DNA of 64,000 nt from Actinobacteria bacterium UBA6100 (GTDB lineage: Bacteria; Actinomycetota; Coriobacteriia; Anaerosomatales; Anaerosomataceae): the NCBI GenBank assembly GCA_002423585.1, contig DIWS01000012.1, positions 1-64,000 of the forward strand. The letters are read 5' to 3'. Shown here piece after piece: positions 43,935 to 52,434 of this stretch. The notes under the pieces were generated by a model. That model saw nothing but the letters and a program-made list of their open reading frames with translations, was not told where the DNA came from and ran no database searches. Each line of letters starts with the position of its first letter. The stretch's first letter is position 1. The position numbers and the translations under genes were made by a program.

Positions 43935-45123
43935 CGCCAGGCGGCACCTCGTCAGCTGTCTTTGCAAACCCGGCATCCGCCGCGGGAGGCTCGGGGGCCT
44001 CGACGTAGACCGGGGCGTCCATCGCGGGTTCGGGCTCCACCACAGGCTCGGAGACAGCCTCCTCGGCCGGGATGATGATCGGTTCCGCATCCGCCACAGG
44101 CACTGCCGGCGCCAGGGTCGACTGCTCGACCATCGGCGACGCGGGAACGTCGGCAACGGGGGCCACCGGTGCCATACCGTACGCATCAGGAGGCGCGTAG
44201 GCGGGCACCGACTTGGCGGAGGGCTCCCTGCCGGTCATCCGGCGGAAGAAGACCGTCCACGCACTCGAGATGAACGTCCCGTAGACCGCGGTAGGCACCA
44301 TCATCACGAGCGCCATCAGCACGAACATCGCGCCGGCCATCACGAACTTCTCGGCGACGGCGAAGGCGATCGCGGGCACCATGAACGGCAGCATGAACAA
44401 CAGCATGATCAGGCCGGCGGCGAAGCCCGGAAGGATCATCACGAGGAACATCATGAACGCGCCGCGCTTGGCCCACAGGTCGTCCCAGCCGCGCCTGATA
44501 GCCTGGCCGAACGTGATGTCATCGAGCACTCCATAGCGCAGCGCGAGCTGATAGACGATGCCGATGATGAGGCTCATCGCGACGACCAGCACCACGAAGA
44601 TCGGCAGCACGAGGCACACGCCCCCGGCCAGCGCGGCGCCCATGGCTGCCTCGTCGCCCAGGGCGGCACCGCCACCGATCATCGCGATGAACACGAGAGC
44701 CATCACGATCGCCACCACGGCTACCGGCAGGCCCAGCACGAATCCGATCATGAAGGTGCGGCCCCACTTGCTGAAGCCGACGCCCCACGAGGCCCTGAGC
44801 GACGGCGTGCGACCTTCGGCAGCCTCGTTCGCGCCATGCACAAGACCGCCCTGCGCCGCGATGGACAGGACCCACCAGATGAACCCGATCACCACGAGCA
44901 ACCCGATGCCGACCGCGATGAGTGCCACGTTGTCGGTGGCCCAACGGGTGAACTGGTCGACCGACGCCGAGGGGTAGTCGCCGCTACCGGTGTTGCCCGA
45001 GTAGCTGCTGCCCCCGTTCGAACTGCCGCCGCTTCCCGCGCCGGCGAACAGACCGAGAACCCAGAGCATCTTGTACTTCCAGGTGATGTTCCACGCCCGC
45101 TTGAGAATGTCGAAGTAGTCCAC
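43927..45123 (-). CDS. Multi-pass membrane protein with Pro/Ala-rich tail
   Basis: 398 residues. The N-terminus (MDYFDILKRAWNITWKYKML) is followed by a Gly/Ser-rich loop, about six hydrophobic helices (about 65-275), and a long Ala/Pro/Glu-rich tail (about 300-398) with no predicted structure. DUF7544/DUF975-type (glycerophosphodiesterase membrane-domain-like) proteins begin similarly. No function is assigned. It is upstream of and overlaps rsmI; nothing about neighbours suggests its substrate. Confidence 0.75.
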   Translation of the reverse strand: MDYFDILKRAWNITWKYKMLWVLGLFAGAGSGGSSNGGSSYSGNTGSGDYPSASVDQFTRWATDNVALIAVGIGLLVVIGFIWWVLSIAAQGGLVHGANEAAEGRTPSLRASWGVGFSKWGRTFMIGFVLGLPVAVVAIVMALVFIAMIGGGAALGDEAAMGAALAGGVCLVLPIFVVLVVAMSLIIGIVYQLALRYGVLDDITFGQAIRRGWDDLWAKRGAFMMFLVMILPGFAAGLIMLLFMLPFMVPAIAFAVAEKFVMAGAMFVLMALVMMVPTAVYGTFISSAWTVFFRRMTGREPSAKSVPAYAPPDAYGMAPVAPVADVPASPMVEQSTLAPAVPVADAEPIIIPAEEAVSEPVVEPEPAMDAPVYVEAPEPPAADAGFAKTADEVPPGDA

Positions 45124-45162
45124 GCGAAGACTCCTGTCCGCGGCGACGGCGCTGAGGCTCGT

Positions 45163-46269
45163 CTAGTCCACTGTGACCAGTTCGTAGGTCCTTGTGCCTA
45201 AACCCATCTCCTCGGCATACGCGATTGCGCGCGTGCCGTCCACTCCCGTGATCGCCGAGAACTTGTCGCTTCCTGCGCCCATGCCTTCGCCGAGCGAGCC
45301 AGGCAGCCCCACGGCCTGCACCACCAGATCGTACGCCGCCTGCTCGATCGCAACGATATCGGTCGATGCGAGCACGCCGATGTCGGGCACGATCGGCGCG
45401 TCCGAGAAGCTCCAGCAGTCGCAGTCAGGACTCACCGCGGTCACGAACGACAGGTACACGACCTTGCCCTCTTTGCCTGTGAGCACGCCTGCTGCATGCT
45501 CGACTATCTTCTCCTGCAGCGCGTTCGCATCGGTCTTCCACTGCGTCGCGATGGCGCCGTACGGGCAGGCCGCCACGCACTCGCCGCAACCGTAGCAGAT
45601 CGCGTAGTCCACCTCGGCCACCCGATCGGGACCGATGGAGATGGCGCTCACGGGGCACCACTTCACGCAGCGACCACACGCCGTGCACGTCTCGGCGGTG
45701 ACCTCCGGCCGGAAGTCGGCGTGCATGCGCTGCTTCGCCGAGCGGCAGCCGAGCCCCATGCCCACGTTCTTGAGCGCCCCCCCGAAACCGGCTGCCTCGT
45801 GGCCCTTCACGTGCGTCACGACGACCATGGCATCGGCGTGGACCGCAGCAGCACCGATGCGCACGCTCTGGAAGTGACGCCCGCCCACGGGGACCTCCAC
45901 CGCGTCGCGGCCATCGAGGCCATCGGCGATGACGAGCGGAGCCTCGACGGTCGCATACGAGAATCCGTTGTGGATGGCGCACGCCAGGTGATCGACCGCG
46001 TTAGCTCGTTCACCGCGATACAGCGTGTTAGCGTCGGTCAGGAACGGCTTGCCGTTCGCCGCCCGGATCCGCTTCACTATCTCGCGGATGTAGATCGGAT
46101 GCACGAAGCCGGTGTTGCCGGTCTCGCCGAAGTGTAGCTTCACGGCCACGAGGTCGTTCTCGGCAACAGCCCCGGCAAGCCCGGCCCGACCGAGCAGACT
46201 CCCCGTACGCGTGACCATGCTGCGCTTCATCTGCGAGCGCATGGGTGCGAAGAAGACGGTCGCGCTCAT
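45163..46269 (-). CDS. DUF362 iron-sulfur protein
   Basis: 368 residues. A DUF362 domain spans the protein (VAVKLHFGETGNTGFVHP, VVVTHVKGHEAAGFGGALKN). In the middle, two 4Fe-4S ferredoxin motifs (CTACGRCVKWCP and CYGCGECVAACP) lie at about residues 195-240. Such proteins are common in strict anaerobes and in Wood-Ljungdahl organisms, with unknown reaction; electron transfer is likely. Overlaps the ROK gene by four bases. Confidence 0.9.
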   Translation of the reverse strand: MSATVFFAPMRSQMKRSMVTRTGSLLGRAGLAGAVAENDLVAVKLHFGETGNTGFVHPIYIREIVKRIRAANGKPFLTDANTLYRGERANAVDHLACAIHNGFSYATVEAPLVIADGLDGRDAVEVPVGGRHFQSVRIGAAAVHADAMVVVTHVKGHEAAGFGGALKNVGMGLGCRSAKQRMHADFRPEVTAETCTACGRCVKWCPVSAISIGPDRVAEVDYAICYGCGECVAACPYGAIATQWKTDANALQEKIVEHAAGVLTGKEGKVVYLSFVTAVSPDCDCWSFSDAPIVPDIGVLASTDIVAIEQAAYDLVVQAVGLPGSLGEGMGAGSDKFSAITGVDGTRAIAYAEEMGLGTRTYELVTVD

Positions 46270-47246
46270 CGATGCAGCCCCTCGCGCGAGTCGTACTCGT
46301 CGAACGCAAGTGCCGCCGCGCCCAGAACGCCCGCGTCATTGCCGAGTTCAGCCTGCACGACGCGCACGTCACGACGGCCGGCCAGCGCCTTGGCTCCGAT
46401 CACCTCGGCAGCGCGCTCCACGAGGAAGCCACACGACTCGCCGATGCCGCCGCCCACGACGATGAGTTTCGGGTTGAGCAGGTTCACGATGCCGACAAGC
46501 GCCTCGCCCAGCACCTCGCCCGCGTCGAGCAGGATGTTACGTGCGATCTCGTCACCCTTGAGAGCCGCGTTGATCACGTCCTCGGCGGATACGGCGCTCG
46601 CGTCACCGCCTGCCTCGTTGCGGATCGCCGTCGCCTTGTACTCCTCGGCCGCGGCTCGTCCGCGCACGGCGATCGCCGGTCTGCCGAGGAACGACTCGAT
46701 ATGGCCGCTGCCACCGCACGGGCATGGCGGGCCATCGAGCTGCACGACCATGTGGCCGATCTCGCCGCCGAGGCCACGGGAACCGCGGTACGGCTCGCCG
46801 TCAAGGAACAGCGCGCCACCCACGCCCGTTCCGAGCGTGATCATCACGAAGTCACGGACACCCTTGGCCGCGCCGAACCGGCTTTCGCCGATGCCGGCGC
46901 AGTTGCCGTCGTTGTCCATGGTGACCAGATGCTTCACGCGCGACATGATGAGCGAACGCATGTCCACACCGGCGAGCGGCAGATTGGTACAGAACTCCAC
47001 TGACTGCTTGAGGAAGTCGATCTGTGCGGGGAGGCCGACGCCGATGCCGGCGATCTCGCCGGGGTGGACGCCCGAAGCGACATCCTCGATGAGGTCGATG
47101 ATCGCGTCCACCACAGCGAATGGTCCGGCGTCAGCGGGGGTGAGAGCGCGAACCTCTTTGATCGTGCGCCCCTTGCGCTCCACCAGACCCGCGGCTATCC
47201 GCGTGCCCCCCACATCGACTCCGATGGCATATGACGTCCGCATCAA
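46266..47246 (-). CDS. ROK-family sugar kinase/glucokinase
   Basis: 326 residues. ATP loop GVDVGGTRIAAGLV, catalytic Asp in MDNDGNCAGIGE, GTGVGGALFLDG, and GGEIGHMVVQ with zinc ligand His. The zinc motif usually CxCGxxGCxE reads CPCGGSGHIE: the third Cys is His. It is probably glucokinase or a related hexose/hexosamine kinase; substrate unknown. Upstream of the DUF362 gene with ATGA overlap. Confidence 0.9.
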   Translation of the reverse strand: MMRTSYAIGVDVGGTRIAAGLVERKGRTIKEVRALTPADAGPFAVVDAIIDLIEDVASGVHPGEIAGIGVGLPAQIDFLKQSVEFCTNLPLAGVDMRSLIMSRVKHLVTMDNDGNCAGIGESRFGAAKGVRDFVMITLGTGVGGALFLDGEPYRGSRGLGGEIGHMVVQLDGPPCPCGGSGHIESFLGRPAIAVRGRAAAEEYKATAIRNEAGGDASAVSAEDVINAALKGDEIARNILLDAGEVLGEALVGIVNLLNPKLIVVGGGIGESCGFLVERAAEVIGAKALAGRRDVRVVQAELGNDAGVLGAAALAFDEYDSREGLHR

Positions 47247-47309
47247 GACCTCCCGACCACACGACCCACACGCACGCCCCCGATGATACCAGGCGGTCGT
47301 GGTCGCCTC

Positions 47310-47801
47310 TCAGTACTCCCAGATGACGCCCTTGCTCTTGATCAGGTCGAGGTCGCGCATCGCCTCGAACATGCGCACCTCGGTCACGCCGAAGAGGCCG
47401 GCCAGGTAGCGGTAGTCGTTGAACCACTTCTGCGCCTGGTCCCGGACCATGAACGCCGGGGTCTCGAACTCGGCCGCCATGAAGTCGGCTGCCGGGTGGG
47501 GCTGCATGTCGCGAGGGTACCGGGCATCCGGCATGGCCATCACGACCAGGATGTGGCCGAGCAGGTGCGCGAGGCCCGCGCGCCGGATCGCCTGCGGCCG
47601 CGAGGAGTTCATCAGGATCGTCGGCAGACCGTCTTCATAGATGAGGGCAGCAGTGAACCACAGCGGCAGATCGAACGGCACGATCGGTACGCCCAGATGG
47701 GCCGCGACCGCCTCGATCGCCACCGGAGGTTCGAGGAATCCTGCGGCACGCAGTTCGTCCTCGACCAGTCGTCTGTACTCTTGCTCTCCCTGGATCGCCA
47801 C
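47310..47801 (-). CDS. ImmA/IrrE-like protein with degenerate zinc motif
   Basis: 163 residues. The middle contains AGLAHLLGHILVV where ImmA/IrrE peptidases have HExxH; the His-to-His spacing (HLLGH) is kept but the catalytic Glu is Leu. Helical C-terminal part with EFETPAFMVRDQAQKW. Probably a catalytically dead peptidase-like protein or a binding domain; start GTG 47801 has AGAAGG five bases upstream. Divergent from the HEAT-repeat gene. Family assignment is moderate. Confidence 0.65.
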   Translation of the reverse strand: MAIQGEQEYRRLVEDELRAAGFLEPPVAIEAVAAHLGVPIVPFDLPLWFTAALIYEDGLPTILMNSSRPQAIRRAGLAHLLGHILVVMAMPDARYPRDMQPHPAADFMAAEFETPAFMVRDQAQKWFNDYRYLAGLFGVTEVRMFEAMRDLDLIKSKGVIWEY

Positions 47802-47881
47802 AAGATCCTTCTGGTTGCGACTGAAGCGGTTAGGATATAGGTACGCATGAAGTATCGGCTGTTTCGGCTCCGATGTGCACC

Positions 47882-47910
47882 TTGCCCACAAATCGGACAA
47901 TGCCGATATA
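47882..47910 (+). promoter_or_regulatory. Promoter of the HEAT/HD-GYP operon
   Basis: TTGCCC (47882-47887) and GATATA (47905-47910) are 17 bases apart, 29 bases before the start codon. Confidence 0.55.
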
Positions 47911-47939
47911 CCCGTTAGTGCCGACGGGCGAGAGGAGCT

Positions 47940-49823
47940 GTGGTGGATCGCGCCCGCGGTGGTATCACTGCGACCGCCGAAGACCTGCTCCGGCTGCTTG
48001 CCGCAGCCATCAATGCCGTGCGCCTCTACCCCGCGGCGAGTCCTCTGCGCGCCGATGCGATCGATCGTTTCACCCGAGAGGCAGGTGTCGCGACCGCGAG
48101 CTCCGGTGCAGTGCAGTTCAAGGTCGATCGTGGCCGCTTCATCCTCGGCGAGACCGCCATCGGCGAGAGCCTGCCGCAGACGGCGGCGCTGGCGGAGACC
48201 CTTCACGCACTCCAGGTCGGTCAACTCATCATCGCGCCGGGGCTCGCCCACAACGAGGTGGCGAGTTTCCTCGACGTGATCAGTGGAGACGCGCACGCCA
48301 TACGCGCCGATGGCGGCGTGCGCTCGGCATTGCTCGCGGCCGGTGTCGCCAACATCGCGGTCATCGAGGTCTCGCTGCGAGCCTCCTCCGAGGAGGGGCT
48401 GCTCGGACTGGACCTGACCTGCGCGCCGCTCGAGGACATAGCGCGCGAGATGTCCGGTGCTGTCGATCAATGGACCGAAGAAGCCGGTGGCCAGGACCTC
48501 ATCGGCGAAGCTGTGGAGCGGCTCGAGCCGGCGGCCCGTGACCTCGCGATGCGCCGGTGTGCCGAGGCGCTCATGCTCCTCGACGAGGAGACCCGGCTGC
48601 GCATGCTCTCCTCGTCCATGCCGGCCGATGTGGGCGGACCGCAGATGGACGGGATGCTCGACGTGGTGGCCCACATGCCGCCAGCCGCGCTCGCGCGGCT
48701 GCTGCGCCTGGCCGCCGAGAGCCGGGGAGCGGAGAACGACTCGCTGCTCGGAGCGATCGAATTCCCCCCCGAGCTTGCCGCCGAACTCGCACTCCTGCTG
48801 CGTCCGTCCCCCCAGACCGAGGCCGAGCGCGGTGTTCCGCCCGAAGCCGATGTGACCGGGATCGTGCACGACATCGAGGCATCGGACGAGCAGGATATGG
48901 AACACATCAGCGCGCTCGTCAATGCAGCAACACCGCAGTCGGCCGCCGCCCGTGGACTGTCCACGACACTCATGATGGCGAATGACCGGCCGAGTGAGGA
49001 CACCGTGAAGGCCGTGGCCGAAGCCGTCAGACCGGCAGCGAGCCTCGGAGCACTCGAGGAGCTGGCGGGCGCGGCCGCGCTCATGCGTTCACTGAGCGGG
49101 GACCCTGCTCTCTCGGAGGCTGTTCAGAGCATCCGCTCCGCACTGAGTGACCCGGCGTTGCTGGAGTCCTGCGCTCGCCGACTCGCGGCGGACCCGACGG
49201 GCGGTGTGGCGAAGACTCTGCTCCAGGAGGCAGGTACGGCGGGCGCCGAGGCGCTCGTGGCCGTGTACCTGGACGCCGGCGAGCTACAGCGGTCGAACCT
49301 GCTGGTTCCGGCAGCCGAGATGCTCGAGAGCATCGCGCCGGTGGCCGGGCGCGTGCTCCGCACCGGAGATGCACCCTCGGCCTCGGCAGTGCTCCGGCTC
49401 CTCGGCTCGATGGGGTCGAAGCGCCTTGCGCCCACCATCGCGGCGGGCCTGGAACACCTGGACGGCCGGGTACGCGAGTCGGCGGTGACCGCGCTCGCCG
49501 ACAGCCCGAGCAGCGAGAGCACGCAACTGCTGATCAAAGCGCTGACGCACTGGGACCCGGGGACACGACGCGTCGCCGCCCACGAGATCGGCAGGACCGG
49601 CAACACCGAGGCGCTTCCGGCCCTCCTGAAGATAATGGCCGAAGTGAGCCTCTTCGAGAGGAACTTCGAGCTGAAGAAAGAAGTACTTACGAGCCTGGAA
49701 TCGCTGAATTCGCCCCAGGCCGTGCCGGTTCTTCGCCGACTCGCCCATCGGGGGTTAGTGATAGGTAAGAAGAACCGCGAGTTGCGCTACCTCGCGCAAC
49801 GAGTACTCGAATCGCTGGAATGA
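47940..49823 (+). CDS. HEAT-repeat protein coupled to HD-GYP protein
   Basis: 627 residues without a signal peptide or membrane helix. The N-terminal ~150 residues share the start of the downstream HD-GYP protein's N-terminus in style (LLAAAINAVRLYPAASPL versus ALAVAQNNATLYPASHPL), indicating a common sensory-type domain. The C-terminal ~200 residues hold HEAT repeats (GLEHLDGRVRESAVTALADS, then DPGTRRVAAHEIGRTGN). The first start is GTG 47940 with GAGAGGAG upstream. The stop overlaps the next start (ATGA). It is likely a scaffold or adaptor for the HD-GYP protein; the exact function is unknown. Confidence 0.8.
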   Translation: MVDRARGGITATAEDLLRLLAAAINAVRLYPAASPLRADAIDRFTREAGVATASSGAVQFKVDRGRFILGETAIGESLPQTAALAETLHALQVGQLIIAPGLAHNEVASFLDVISGDAHAIRADGGVRSALLAAGVANIAVIEVSLRASSEEGLLGLDLTCAPLEDIAREMSGAVDQWTEEAGGQDLIGEAVERLEPAARDLAMRRCAEALMLLDEETRLRMLSSSMPADVGGPQMDGMLDVVAHMPPAALARLLRLAAESRGAENDSLLGAIEFPPELAAELALLLRPSPQTEAERGVPPEADVTGIVHDIEASDEQDMEHISALVNAATPQSAAARGLSTTLMMANDRPSEDTVKAVAEAVRPAASLGALEELAGAAALMRSLSGDPALSEAVQSIRSALSDPALLESCARRLAADPTGGVAKTLLQEAGTAGAEALVAVYLDAGELQRSNLLVPAAEMLESIAPVAGRVLRTGDAPSASAVLRLLGSMGSKRLAPTIAAGLEHLDGRVRESAVTALADSPSSESTQLLIKALTHWDPGTRRVAAHEIGRTGNTEALPALLKIMAEVSLFERNFELKKEVLTSLESLNSPQAVPVLRRLAHRGLVIGKKNRELRYLAQRVLESLE

Positions 49824-51322
49824 CGCGGATACCTGACGAAGGGGGATTCGGAGTGACCGACAACACGGAGCGCCTCGAGACAGCGGAGGAGATCGCGACG
49901 CTCGCCGCGCCCGCTGCGCGTGCCCCCTTCGCCACCGCCAAACGCCTCGAAGCCGCGCGCGGCGTGGCCCGTGCGCTGGCGGTGGCACAGAACAACGCCA
50001 CACTGTACCCGGCAAGCCACCCGCTGGTGGTCCAATCCATGCAGGAGTTCGCCGATGCGGTGTCGACCGTCATGGAGATCGGGTTCGAAGAGGTCACCAT
50101 CAACGTCTACAAGGCGACCCTCTTCATCGAGAACCAGGTGCTGCCCGAGGAGAGCGTGACCTACCGCAAGCTCATCGAGGACCTGCTTGCCCGCGGCGTG
50201 TCCGCACTCACCCTCTCCTTCGGCTTCACACCCACCGACGCGTCGGCTGTGGCCGCCATGATCAACGCCACCGACATCACCACGATCGACCAGGCGCGCA
50301 TGTACCTCGAAAACCTCGGCGCCTCGAACGTCACGGTCGCCGAGACCACCGATCTCGACGACGCGGTGCGCGAGGCCGAAGAGCGTGAGAACAAGGCGGC
50401 CGGCAAGGAGACCTACGACCGCGGCGTGAGCCTCATGAGCGACGTCGAGACGCAGGCGAAGCTCGGCAAGGTCTTCGAGGTCGAGCCGCTGCAGCAGATG
50501 GTGAGCGCGCTGCTCGACACGCTGTTCAAGGACCCCGCCGCCATCCTCGGACTCACCGCGATCAAGGGGCACGACGACTACACGCTCAACCACTCGCTCA
50601 ATGTCTGCATACTCTCGATCTCACTCGGCGCATCGCTCGGGCTGGACAGCGACTCGCTCAAGTCGCTCGGCCTTTCGGCGCTGCTGTACGACCTCGGCAA
50701 GGTGCGCATCCCTGAGGAGATCCTCAACAAGGAGGGTCCGCTGACCGCTGACGAGTGGCAGATCGTGAAAAGCCACACCACCGAGGGCGCCGATCTCCTC
50801 AAGCGTATCCAGCTGGTGGACCAGATGCCGATGGTGGTGGCCTACGAGCATCACCAGCGCCACGACCTTCAGGGCTATCCCGCACCGAGCACGCCCCAGG
50901 AGCAGCACCTGTTCTCGAAGGTCGTCGCACTGTGCGATGCGTACGACGCCATGACCACGCGCCGCCCGTTCCGCCGCGAGATCCGACCGGACAAGGCGCT
51001 CGCCGTGCTGATGCAGGGCAGGGCGAAGGCGTACGATCCCAGCGTCACCAAGGCGCTCGTGGCTATGCTCGGCATCTACCCGATGGGCGCCGTCGTCACC
51101 CTCGACGACGGGTCCACCGCGATCGTGTTCCGCGTCAACAAAGACGACCTGCTGCGACCGCGTGTGAAGCGCTTGATCGATGCCGAGGGCCGGTGGCTCG
51201 TCGATCCGGAGACAGTGGACCTGCGCCTCATCAACCCGGAGACGGGCACGTACGACCGCACGATCACCGAGTGCATCCCGGCAAGTGATGCCGGTATCGA
51301 TGACGTCTGGCAGTACCTGTAG
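49820..51322 (+). CDS. HD-GYP domain protein with altered HD motif
   Basis: 500 residues from ATG 49820 (coupled to the HEAT gene); GTG 49853 with AAGGGGG upstream is a strong alternative start. Residues 35-180 form an N-terminal domain shared in style with the HEAT protein. The C-terminal HD-GYP domain (about 235-420) has HDDYTLNHSLNVC and HHQRHDLQGYP, but the HD motif reads LLYDLGK: His is replaced by Tyr at about residue 290. HD-GYP enzymes normally hydrolyse cyclic di-GMP with a metal centre that needs this His, so it may be inactive and act as a c-di-GMP sensor. An intrinsic terminator follows. Confidence 0.88.
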   Translation: MTRIPDEGGFGVTDNTERLETAEEIATLAAPAARAPFATAKRLEAARGVARALAVAQNNATLYPASHPLVVQSMQEFADAVSTVMEIGFEEVTINVYKATLFIENQVLPEESVTYRKLIEDLLARGVSALTLSFGFTPTDASAVAAMINATDITTIDQARMYLENLGASNVTVAETTDLDDAVREAEERENKAAGKETYDRGVSLMSDVETQAKLGKVFEVEPLQQMVSALLDTLFKDPAAILGLTAIKGHDDYTLNHSLNVCILSISLGASLGLDSDSLKSLGLSALLYDLGKVRIPEEILNKEGPLTADEWQIVKSHTTEGADLLKRIQLVDQMPMVVAYEHHQRHDLQGYPAPSTPQEQHLFSKVVALCDAYDAMTTRRPFRREIRPDKALAVLMQGRAKAYDPSVTKALVAMLGIYPMGAVVTLDDGSTAIVFRVNKDDLLRPRVKRLIDAEGRWLVDPETVDLRLINPETGTYDRTITECIPASDAGIDDVWQYL

Positions 51323-51343
51323 GGTCTCAGCGCTGCCGAAGAC

Positions 51344-51375
51344 GACAGGCGCGTCCCGGAAGGGGCGCGCCTGTC
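51344..51375 (+). terminator. Terminator of the HEAT/HD-GYP operon
   Basis: GACAGGCGCG and CGCGCCTGTC form a 10-bp stem with a 12-base loop, followed by GTGTTCGATTT. It may also work for the convergent lipoprotein operon. Confidence 0.75.
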
Positions 51376-51405
51376 GCGTGTTCGATTTCAGGGGAGAGCG
51401 GTGCC

Positions 51406-51756
51406 CTACTGCAGGGCCCCTTCGATGTCGGCGAAGTCGGCGTCGCTGGGGAGCGCCATCGCGTCGAGCTCCCGTTCGATAGCGGCAAGCTCCGCCTCCA
51501 GATCCGCCTGCTCGGCGGGGGACAGGCCACCTCCCACCGACCCGCCGGTGGCGTCGCCGCCTCCCGGTGCCGCGGCGTCGTCATCGGGCGACAGCCCCTC
51601 GCCATCGGCCGACGTCGCGTCCGGGGCCGTCGTGGCGTTCGTCGATGAGGCGGCCCCGCGAGAGGTCGCCTCATCGTTCGAATCTGAGCAGCTGCATCCG
51701 ATCAGGGCGACCGCCGCAAGCGACAGCGCGAGGATCGTGGTGAGCAACCACCTCAC
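51406..51756 (-). CDS. Small lipoprotein
   Basis: 116 residues. Lipobox LIGC follows a short hydrophobic signal; the mature protein has a Ser/Thr/Asp/Gly-rich disordered region and an acidic helix (EQADLEAELAAIERELDAM). GTG 51756 overlaps the previous stop by one base (TAGTG). No family recognised. It is last in a run after the two-component system. Confidence 0.72.
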   Translation of the reverse strand: MRWLLTTILALSLAAVALIGCSCSDSNDEATSRGAASSTNATTAPDATSADGEGLSPDDDAAAPGGGDATGGSVGGGLSPAEQADLEAELAAIERELDAMALPSDADFADIEGALQ

Positions 51757-52334
51757 TAGGCGTCAGTCCCCTCCTCGAGGTCCTCCGCGATGCAGCGCAG
51801 CAGCTGCGCCGCCTCCCGAAGCTGTACACGGGCCTGGTTCATCGTGCTCACGGCGTTGCGGGCCTGCACACGGGCCTGCGTGAACGCGCCACGCCGATCG
51901 CCGGCATCAGGCACACCGCGGAAGAGCTGTGTTGCGATCCGCTCCTGCTCGCGTGCCTGCACCATGAGCTGCTCGCACTCCTGGAGCATCGCGCGCACCT
52001 GGGTCACGTCACCGCCGGCCTGCTCGACCACGCCCGCAAGCTCCATGATCCGCGCACGCCGCTGCTCCATGGCCTTGAGCGCCTGGTCGAACCGCTGCGC
52101 CCTTCGTTGCAGGGCGGTCTCGACACGTGCCTGCAGCGGATCGCTTGCCTCGCCGCCCATGGCCACGGGGCCGAAGCTGCCACTGCCGCCCAACGGCTGT
52201 TCCGGAGTGCCGCCACTGTTCGCGCCGGCAAAGCCCTCGCCCGCGAACGCGGCCGCCGGCAGGATCAGTGCCGCCACCAGCAGCACCGCCATTCCGACCG
52301 TCATACCCTTCGTCACGTTCCTCATCACGTTCAC
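51756..52334 (-). CDS. Secreted helical protein
   Basis: 192 residues. Signal peptide (VGMAVLLVAALILPAAAFAG), a Gly-rich linker, then mostly amphipathic Arg/Gln/Ala helices (ARVETALQRRAQRFDQALKA, ARVQARNAVSTMNQARVQL). GTG 52334 or ATG 52325 may be the start. It lies 100 bases after the sensor kinase gene and is coupled to the lipoprotein. The helical, exported nature next to an envelope-type two-component system recalls CpxP/Spy-like periplasmic sensors in logic only; no sequence family is claimed. Confidence 0.7.
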   Translation of the reverse strand: MNVMRNVTKGMTVGMAVLLVAALILPAAAFAGEGFAGANSGGTPEQPLGGSGSFGPVAMGGEASDPLQARVETALQRRAQRFDQALKAMEQRRARIMELAGVVEQAGGDVTQVRAMLQECEQLMVQAREQERIATQLFRGVPDAGDRRGAFTQARVQARNAVSTMNQARVQLREAAQLLRCIAEDLEEGTDA

Positions 52335-52434
52335 CCCATCGATACCGGCGCCTCAGGCGCTCGAACATCCCAACCTTCATGTCCACTATCGGCCGCGCAC
52401 GTTGGTGCCGTGTGGAGCGCAGGTTGAGATGGCG

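Noticed and set aside
47802..48905. Upstream extension of the ImmA/IrrE-like frame to a 531-residue protein
   Set aside because: The extra part is antisense to the HEAT gene; a good ribosome-binding site precedes GTG 47801.
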